A stretch of 11,974 bases of DNA from CAYVOX01 sp964453035 (GTDB taxonomy: Bacteria > Chloroflexota > Anaerolineae > Anaerolineales > Anaerolineaceae): NCBI GenBank assembly GCA_964453035.1, contig CAYVOX010000103.1, forward strand, positions 1 to 11,974, in the 5' to 3' direction. Within the stretch, counting starts at the first letter, position 1; each line of letters starts with the position of its first letter. This document shows, piece by piece, positions 6,835 to 11,974 of this stretch. The translations under genes and the position numbers were made by a program. Below the pieces are notes generated by a model, which was given only the letters and a program-made list of their open reading frames with translations, was not told the DNA's origin and ran no database searches.

Positions 6835-6845
6835 TATGATATACT
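6835..6845 (+). promoter_or_regulatory. Weak candidate -10 region of the ornithine operon
   Basis: TATGAT (6835-6840) and the overlapping TATACT (6840-6845) lie 35-45 bases upstream of the ornithine carbamoyltransferase ATG. No good -35 box is visible at the right distance (TAATTC or CCAACT at best). The position is plausible, but the match is weak. Confidence 0.3.
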
Positions 6846-6870
6846 CGGATTGTCTTATCCAAAATCTACC

Positions 6871-6876
6871 GAGGAA
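6871..6876 (+). promoter_or_regulatory. Ribosome binding site that fixes the argF start
   Basis: GAGGAA lies four bases upstream of the ATG at 6881. This selects the 307-residue product starting MKKDFLSISDY, the usual family length, over an in-frame ATG at 6836 that lies inside the likely promoter. Confidence 0.65.
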
Positions 6877-6880
6877 GCGT

Positions 6881-7804
6881 ATGAAAAAAGATTTTTTGTC
6901 CATCTCAGATTACTCTTCATCAGAACTTCAATATTTGTTGGACCTCGCTCTCAAGCTCAAGAGCGAACGGAAGGCTGGCGGGAATGTTCCCGTTCTCAAA
7001 GGCAAAGTTTTGGGTATGATTTTTCAAAAACCTAGTTTACGTACCCGTGTAAGCTTTGATATGGCTATGCGTCACGTCGGAGGCGATGCCCTCTACCTAT
7101 CTCCCAACGAGATTGGTCTTGGTCAGCGTGAATCCGTTGCTGATGTAGCCCGCGTCCTTTCTGGTTACGTGGACGCCTTGATGGCTCGCGTTTTTTACCA
7201 CAATCACATCCTTGAATTGGCCAAATGGTCATCCATTCCGGTCATCAATGGACTTTCTGACTATGACCACCCCTGCCAGGGTATGGCAGACGCCCTCACC
7301 ATTATCGAAAAATTCGGAGCCCTCAAAGGTCTCAATGTCACTTTCATCGGTGATGGCAATAACGTTGCCGTTTCTCTGCTCCACATCTGCGCAAAACTTG
7401 GAGCCAATTTCACCCTCGCCAGCCCTGAAGGGTACGATCTTAATTCCAAGGCTCTGGCGGAATCAAAAGTCTTTTCGCAGCAATCCGGGAGCCAGATTCA
7501 CCTCATGCGCGATCCTCATGCCGCCGTCAAGGATGCCCATGTGATCTATACCGACACCTGGACAAGCATGGGGCAAGAAGCAGAGGCCAGGCAACGCGAG
7601 CTGGTTTTTCCACCTTACCAGGTCAACGCTGCTCTCCTTGCTGAAGCGCGTACCGACACCATCGTCATGCACTGCCTGCCTGCGCACCGCGGGCATGAGC
7701 TTACGGATGAAGTGGCCGATGGACCGCACTCGGTCATCTTCCCTCAGGCTCACAACCGTCTCCACGCCCAAAAGGCGATCCTTGTTCACCTGCTCACCCA
7801 ATAA
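6881..7804 (+). CDS. argF: Ornithine carbamoyltransferase
   Basis: The 307-residue cytoplasmic enzyme joins carbamoyl phosphate and ornithine to give citrulline, or runs in reverse in arginine deiminase pathways. The carbamoyl-phosphate loop reads KPSLRTRVSF (S52, R54, T55, R56). HPCQ is at 130-133, the ornithine-binding SMGQE loop at 229-233, and HCLPAHRG at 264-271 with the family cysteine C265. In GDGNNVAVSLL, V164 replaces the more usual His or Asn after the NN pair, a minor variation. SMGQE separates it from aspartate carbamoyltransferase. It lies divergent from the eCIS operon and nine bases ahead of ornithine aminotransferase, with which it shares the substrate ornithine. The sequence alone cannot say whether the flux is biosynthetic or catabolic. 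The symbol argF is used in the generic sense. Confidence 0.93.
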   Translation: MKKDFLSISDYSSSELQYLLDLALKLKSERKAGGNVPVLKGKVLGMIFQKPSLRTRVSFDMAMRHVGGDALYLSPNEIGLGQRESVADVARVLSGYVDALMARVFYHNHILELAKWSSIPVINGLSDYDHPCQGMADALTIIEKFGALKGLNVTFIGDGNNVAVSLLHICAKLGANFTLASPEGYDLNSKALAESKVFSQQSGSQIHLMRDPHAAVKDAHVIYTDTWTSMGQEAEARQRELVFPPYQVNAALLAEARTDTIVMHCLPAHRGHELTDEVADGPHSVIFPQAHNRLHAQKAILVHLLTQ

Positions 7805-7813
7805 GAGAAGGCT

Positions 7814-9016
7814 ATGCGAAGCAATGATTTTATCTCCTTAGAAGAACAGTTCGGCGCCCATAACTACCACCCCCTTGATGTCGTTCTCGAATCTGGCGAG
7901 GGTGTCTGGGTCACCGATGTGGACGGCAACCGCTACCTGGATTGTCTCAGCGCCTATTCCGCCCTCAACCAGGGGCATGTCCATCCCAAAATCCTTAAAA
8001 CACTCGTCGAACAGGCTTCCCGCATCACGCTCACTTCCCGCGCTTTCCGCAACAGCCAGCTTCCCCTTCTCTACAAGGAACTCTATGAACTGACGGGCTA
8101 TGAAAGCTCTCTCCCCATGAATAGCGGTGCAGAGGCGGTTGAAACTGCGCTCAAGCTAGTCCGATTGTGGGGTTACAAAGTTAAGAAAGTAGCGCGATAC
8201 CAGGCCGAGATTATCGTTGCCGAGGGGAACTTCCACGGTCGCACCCTTTCAATTATCTCCTTCAGCACTGAACCGCTCTACAAAGAAGATTTTGGCCCCT
8301 TCACCCCCGGTTTTGTCACCGTTCCATACGGTGACGCTGAAGCTCTGCAGCGAGCCATCACCCCCAATACCGTAGCTGTCATGCTGGAACCGATCCAGGG
8401 TGAAGGGGGCGTCCTCATCCCACCGGCGGGTTACCTCAGCCAGGTAGCTCAGCTCTGCAAAGAGAACAACGTTCTCTTCGTCGCGGATGAAATCCAAACC
8501 GGATTAGGGCGCACCGGAAAACTTTTCGCCTGCCAGCACGAGAACGTCCGTCCGGATATCACCATCATCGGCAAGGCGCTTGCGGGCGGTTTCTTCCCTG
8601 TCTCAGCCATTCTTGCCGACCGTAAAATCATGGACCTTTACACACCTGGCACGCACGGCTCAACCTTTGGCGGCAATCCCCTTGGCGCTGCTGTTGCCCG
8701 CACATCCTTGCGTGTCATCCAGGAGGAAAAACTGGTTGAAAACTCGGCTGCCATGGGCGAATATTTCATGGAGCAAATCGCCGAGATTCCCAGCCCCCAC
8801 GTAAAGGAAGTGCGCGGTAAAGGCTTGCTGATTGGCGTCGAACTTCATCAAAAAGCCGGCGGCGCGCGCCGTTTCTGCGAAGGGCTCAAAGACCGCGGCA
8901 TCCTCGCCAAGGAAACCCACCAGCACGTCATCCGTTTCGCTCCTCCGCTGATTATTGACAAAACCACCATCGACTGGATCCTGCCCAGGTTGCGTGAAGT
9001 GCTCAACCTGCCCTGA
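7814..9016 (+). CDS. rocD: Ornithine aminotransferase (PLP-dependent, class III)
   Basis: The 400-residue product transfers the delta-amino group of ornithine to 2-oxoglutarate, giving glutamate semialdehyde, which cyclises and leads to proline. The N-terminal stretch (FGAHNYHPLDVVLESGEG, then YLDCLSAYSALNQGHVHPKI with Y48) matches ornithine rather than acetylornithine aminotransferases. Cofactor residues are visible. NSGAEAVE is at 103-110 (phosphate loop), F140-H141 stack on the ring, and D225 lies in VADEIQTG. The Schiff-base lysine is K254 in IIGKALAGGFFPVSA, and T284 lies in HGSTFGGNP. It starts nine bases after the argF stop with a GAGAAGG site, so the two are co-transcribed. A hairpin terminator follows. 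An acetylornithine or other omega-amino acid substrate remains possible but less likely. Confidence 0.88.
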   Translation: MRSNDFISLEEQFGAHNYHPLDVVLESGEGVWVTDVDGNRYLDCLSAYSALNQGHVHPKILKTLVEQASRITLTSRAFRNSQLPLLYKELYELTGYESSLPMNSGAEAVETALKLVRLWGYKVKKVARYQAEIIVAEGNFHGRTLSIISFSTEPLYKEDFGPFTPGFVTVPYGDAEALQRAITPNTVAVMLEPIQGEGGVLIPPAGYLSQVAQLCKENNVLFVADEIQTGLGRTGKLFACQHENVRPDITIIGKALAGGFFPVSAILADRKIMDLYTPGTHGSTFGGNPLGAAVARTSLRVIQEEKLVENSAAMGEYFMEQIAEIPSPHVKEVRGKGLLIGVELHQKAGGARRFCEGLKDRGILAKETHQHVIRFAPPLIIDKTTIDWILPRLREVLNLP

Positions 9017-9044
9017 TTTTCAAGCGAGTCCATCCTTTTCTGAT

Positions 9045-9077
9045 AATAACTGTGCGGTAATCAACCGCACAGTTATT
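9045..9077 (+). terminator. Hairpin terminator after the ornithine operon
   Basis: A perfect 14-bp stem (9045-9058 with 9064-9077) closes a five-base loop. The core arms are TAACTGTGCGG and CCGCACAGTTA. It lies 29 bases after the aminotransferase stop and is followed by a short T-rich stretch (TTTGTT). The T tract is short, but the stem is strong and GC-rich near the loop. Confidence 0.75.
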
Positions 9078-9181
9078 TGTTAATAAAACTGGATTCAAAT
9101 TGGAAACCTTCTGCTCTCAACTTCAGCAATTCTCTCTTTCAATATGAATTCTCTCCTCTTGAAGGCAGCCGTTCGTTAAGC

Positions 9182-9209
9182 CAGGCACTTCCCAACCGTG
9201 TGCTATAAT
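9182..9209 (+). promoter_or_regulatory. Extended -10 promoter of pyruvate kinase
   Basis: TGCTATAAT (9201-9209) is an exact extended -10 element. The best -35 is the poor CAGGCA (9182-9187) at 16 bases, as expected when a TG extension is present. Transcription near 9216 would leave a leader of about 27 bases before the ATG at 9243. Confidence 0.65.
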
Positions 9210-9230
9210 CCTTTTGTCCACCACAATATC

Positions 9231-9236
9231 AGGAGG
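9231..9236 (+). promoter_or_regulatory. Ribosome binding site that fixes the pyruvate kinase start
   Basis: AGGAGG lies six bases upstream of the ATG at 9243, an ideal arrangement. It excludes the in-frame ATG at 9198, which lies upstream of and partly overlaps the -10 box and so would not be transcribed as a start. Confidence 0.75.
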
Positions 9237-9242
9237 ATCACT

Positions 9243-10706
9243 ATGGAGCGCAAGGCCCGGATTGTCGCCACGATTGGCCCCAGCAGCCAGGACGAAACCA
9301 CGCTGGCTGAGCTTGTGAGATTCGGCATGGATGTAGCCCGGCTGAACTTCTCTCACGGCACCCATGCAGACCATGCTGCGCGCATCGTCACGCTGCGCGC
9401 TCTTTCCAAAAAATTGAACCGCCCCATCACGATTCTCCAGGATTTACAGGGTCCCAAGTTGCGCGTTGGCAAGCTGCCCAGCGATGGCATCCCCCTCACT
9501 GCCGGTCAACTGGTTCATCTTGCCTCCATTAACACCTTACCCGTAACCTCCGACCTTTCCAACAAGCAGGCCACTTTCATCCCCATGGATGTTCCTGACC
9601 TGATGCATAACGTCAGTCTCGGCAAGCGTATTCTGATGGATGACGGCAACCTGGAGTTGGAGGTCGTTTCTATCGAGCCGGACTCGCTAACCGCCAGGGT
9701 GGTACTGGGTGGCGTTCTCAAATCCAATAAGGGCGTCAATTTACCAGGCGCCAACCTGGATATCCCTGCCTTCACCGAAAAAGATGACCTGGATCTCCGT
9801 TTTGGCTTGGAACAAGGTGTGGATGCAGTAGCCATTTCCTTTGTGCGCACCGCTGCGGATATTGAATTCATTCGTGAAAAAATATCGCAAATCGCACCCT
9901 CTCAGGCTAATCTTCCAATCATTGCCAAGCTGGAATTACCCGAAGCCGTTGAAAACCTGCACGAGATTATCCACGCGGCCGACGGCGTCATGGTCGCCCG
10001 CGGCGACCTCGGTGTAGAAACCTCTCCCGCTCAGGTGCCCATCATCCAGAAGCAGATTATTCAGCTTGCCAACCACCATGCCAAAGTGGTCATCACCGCC
10101 ACCCAGATGCTGGACTCGATGATTCACAACCCGCGCCCCACCCGCGCCGAGGCTTCTGATGTAGCTAACGCCATTTTTGACGGCACCGACGCCGTTATGC
10201 TCTCAGGTGAGACAGCCAGCGGCAGCTACCCGATTGAAGCCATCAAGATGATGGACACAATTGTCCGTGAAGCTGAACTCCATTACGCACAATGGGGAGA
10301 GCTTCACCCCCTCCCCAAGGAGCCAAGTCGCGATGATGCCGTCTCCATGACCCGCGCCGCCTGTGAATTGGCCCGTGATACCAATGTTGCCGCCATTGCC
10401 GTCTTCTCCCTCACCGGCAAAACCGCCCTGCTCATGTCTAAAACTCGTCCCGGCGTGCCAATCATCGCCCTCACCCCTGAAGCCTCCACCTATCAACGCA
10501 TGGGCATGTACTGGGGTGTCACTCCCTACCGCGTTTCTTTCGCCTCAACCGTGGAAGGCATGACTGAAATCGTCGAAAAAGCCCTGCTGTCTTGCACTTC
10601 CATTCAAGAAGGTCAGCAGGTAATTATTATCTCCGGCTTCCCGGTCGGCTCATACCGTCCGCCCAATTTCTCGTTGCTGCACACCGTCGGAGAAAAGAGC
10701 AGTTAA
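9243..10706 (+). CDS. pyk: Pyruvate kinase
   Basis: The 487-residue cytoplasmic enzyme transfers phosphate from phosphoenolpyruvate to ADP, the last ATP-forming step of glycolysis. The N terminus RKARIVATIGPSS and RLNFSHG (R33, N35, S37) form the start of the barrel. LQDLQGPKLRVG (65-76) leads into the B domain, about residues 75-165. The catalytic lysine K229 and metal ligand E231 are in IIAKLELPEAVENL. D255 is in MVARGDLGVE, and the signature ITATQMLDSM is at 284-293. The C-terminal regulatory domain is the short type, without the extra PEP-synthase-like domain found in Bacillus enzymes. The strong ribosome site and extended -10 promoter suit a highly expressed gene. A sensor gene follows after only 17 bases and no terminator is seen between them. 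No key residue is missing. Confidence 0.96.
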   Translation: MERKARIVATIGPSSQDETTLAELVRFGMDVARLNFSHGTHADHAARIVTLRALSKKLNRPITILQDLQGPKLRVGKLPSDGIPLTAGQLVHLASINTLPVTSDLSNKQATFIPMDVPDLMHNVSLGKRILMDDGNLELEVVSIEPDSLTARVVLGGVLKSNKGVNLPGANLDIPAFTEKDDLDLRFGLEQGVDAVAISFVRTAADIEFIREKISQIAPSQANLPIIAKLELPEAVENLHEIIHAADGVMVARGDLGVETSPAQVPIIQKQIIQLANHHAKVVITATQMLDSMIHNPRPTRAEASDVANAIFDGTDAVMLSGETASGSYPIEAIKMMDTIVREAELHYAQWGELHPLPKEPSRDDAVSMTRAACELARDTNVAAIAVFSLTGKTALLMSKTRPGVPIIALTPEASTYQRMGMYWGVTPYRVSFASTVEGMTEIVEKALLSCTSIQEGQQVIIISGFPVGSYRPPNFSLLHTVGEKSS

Positions 10707-10723
10707 TTTTTACTGGTAGATCA

Positions 10724-11974
10724 ATGGCAGTCAAAAAAACAGGCAATCTTCAAACCATTTTCACCCGGTTGCTGGTGTTCAAGTTGTTGCTCCCAACAAT
10801 CCTTATTGCCCTCATCCTGTTTGGGAGCAGCGCCTATTACAACGCCGTCACCATCCAGCACGACCAGCAGCTCCTCGCGCAGTATCTCATGCACACCATA
10901 GATGACTACCTGACGGATACGCGCCAGGTGATTAGTGGGCTGGCGCCAATTGCCCTCTCTCCATCCCTTGAAGATATCTATCATCACCTCTCCACAGCTT
11001 ATACATCTGATCCATATTTCCATTCCTTCATCATTCTCGATGAGCAAAAGCGAGTTCGGGTCTTTTATCCCCCCGAGGCTTATCCCTCTACGGCTTTCAT
11101 CAACCGCATCCCAATTTTTGACGAATCCTCCGAAAATTCCATAGCCGTTTCGCAACCTTATTTTTCAACCCTTCCTGGTAAACCCACAGCTTACCTCTCA
11201 ACCCGGGTGGAGGGTCAGGGCTGGCTGGTTGGCGAACTTAAATTTGATTTTATCGAAAACGTCGTTAAGAGCCGTCCTTCCCCCCTTGCTGGCCGCGAAG
11301 TCATTCTTGTGGATAAGAATGACAACATCATCACCTCCTCTCTGAGCAATTCCATTAAACCCAACCAAAAAGAATCTTCCACCACCCTTCTTGCCAGGTC
11401 ACTCGATTCCTCCAGCCTGGTCATTTTCCAGAACAACCTGGCATTCTTCACCGCCTCCGACTTTACCCAGTCTGGCTGGCAAATAAAAGTTCTTTACCCC
11501 CTCCAGTACGCGTTTGGTGGTTATCTCATCACCACCAGCGTTTTTCTGGGGATAATCCTGGCCATTTGGTTGATGGTATTGCTCAATATCAACAGTGAGT
11601 TTAAGAAACAGATCTACCACCCGCTGATGCAGTTCAGCCAGTACATCAACTCAATCTCAGGCAGCCAAACTTCCGAAAGGACAAGACCCATTCGCATCCC
11701 GGCTCCATTTAGCGAGATAAACGACCTTTCTGAAAGTTTTGACCACATGTCAAAAACCATCAGTTCCCGCCAGCAAGCCCTCATTGAAAACGAGCAAAAG
11801 TACCGCGTGCTGATTGAACAATCAGGTGATGCCATCTACCTGGAACAAAACGGTGAATTTGTAGTCATCAATCAAAAATTTACTGAACTATTCGGAGAAA
11901 TCAAACCTGCTGAAAAAATGTCCAGCGGAATTCACTGCCTGGCAGCCAGTTCATCCACCGTCTTCGTTCAGGAG
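10724..11974 (+). CDS. Membrane sensor protein (probable histidine kinase or diguanylate cyclase), N-terminal part
   Basis: The frame is open for 417 codons to the right edge. A short basic N terminus is followed by membrane segment 1 (about residues 17-39, LLVFKLLLPTILIALILFG). An extracytoplasmic region of about 225 residues follows, with the layout of a double Cache-like sensor (for example FHSFIILDEQKRVRVFY and GREVILVDKNDNIITSS). Membrane segment 2 is about residues 266-289 (YLITTSVFLGIILAIWLMV). A HAMP-like linker (290-345) includes HPLMQFSQYI and EINDLSESFDHM. A PAS domain begins at about 356 (ENEQKYRVLIEQSGDAIYLE). The output domain lies beyond the window, so kinase and cyclase cannot be told apart. 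The start has a weak site (GGTAG), and the 17-bp gap suggests read-through from pyruvate kinase. The ligand is unknown. Confidence 0.85.
   Translation, partial: MAVKKTGNLQTIFTRLLVFKLLLPTILIALILFGSSAYYNAVTIQHDQQLLAQYLMHTIDDYLTDTRQVISGLAPIALSPSLEDIYHHLSTAYTSDPYFHSFIILDEQKRVRVFYPPEAYPSTAFINRIPIFDESSENSIAVSQPYFSTLPGKPTAYLSTRVEGQGWLVGELKFDFIENVVKSRPSPLAGREVILVDKNDNIITSSLSNSIKPNQKESSTTLLARSLDSSSLVIFQNNLAFFTASDFTQSGWQIKVLYPLQYAFGGYLITTSVFLGIILAIWLMVLLNINSEFKKQIYHPLMQFSQYINSISGSQTSERTRPIRIPAPFSEINDLSESFDHMSKTISSRQQALIENEQKYRVLIEQSGDAIYLEQNGEFVVINQKFTELFGEIKPAEKMSSGIHCLAASSSTVFVQE

Noticed and set aside
6836..6880. Earlier in-frame ATG for ornithine carbamoyltransferase
   Set aside because: It overlaps the likely -10 region and adds 15 residues not seen in the family. 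GAGGAA before the ATG at 6881 gives the better start.
7463..7801. Minus-strand open frame opposite argF
   Set aside because: It is a shadow of a strongly conserved carbamoyltransferase coding sequence.
9198..9242. Earlier in-frame ATG for pyruvate kinase
   Set aside because: It begins upstream of the TATAAT box and would not be on the transcript. AGGAGG precedes the ATG at 9243.
10721..11155. Minus-strand open frame of 144 codons opposite the sensor gene
   Set aside because: The plus-strand frame continues for 417 codons with membrane segments, a HAMP-like linker and a PAS start. The minus frame has no support.
1..11974. CRISPR arrays, tRNA or rRNA genes
   Set aside because: No regularly spaced repeats, cloverleaf-like sequences or conserved rRNA segments were seen on reading either strand.

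Overview
The window looks like a piece of a mesophilic bacterial genome of moderate G+C. The gene content and the pyrimidine-rich coding strands recall Anaerolineae-type Chloroflexota. That placement is an impression from protein style, not a marker-gene assignment.

Region 1 (1 to about 935, minus strand) is an internal fragment of a family PL11 rhamnogalacturonan lyase, a pectin-degrading enzyme. It runs off the left edge and has lost its 5' end. Region 2 (about 935 to 6656, minus strand) is the promoter-proximal part of an extracellular contractile injection system (eCIS) operon. In transcription order it holds an AAA+ ATPase (Pvc15-like), a DUF4157 'eCIS core' protein with a HEXXH motif, a DUF4255 cap/terminator protein (Pvc16-like), a possible 27-codon ORF, the contractile sheath, and a tail-tube protein. 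The tube gene breaks off after about 74 residues, exactly where the PL11 fragment begins. The two genes are joined out of frame, so this is either an assembly chimera or a real deletion/rearrangement. The baseplate, spike and effector genes expected downstream are absent.

Region 3 (6657-6880) is a divergent intergenic region. Facing the eCIS operon it carries an exact-consensus sigma70-type promoter (TTGACA, 17 bp, TATAAT). A perfect 9-bp inverted repeat is centred on the -10 box and is a strong candidate operator. Region 4 (6881-9077, plus strand) is a two-gene ornithine operon: ornithine carbamoyltransferase and ornithine aminotransferase, closed by a 14-bp-stem hairpin terminator. Region 5 (9182-11974, plus strand) starts with an extended -10 promoter. 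It continues with pyruvate kinase and, 17 bp later, the N-terminal part of a membrane sensor protein (two membrane segments, extracytoplasmic domain, HAMP-like linker, start of a PAS domain) that runs off the right edge.

The plus-strand half is ordinary metabolism. The items worth attention are the eCIS operon, its promoter/operator, and the tube/lyase junction.
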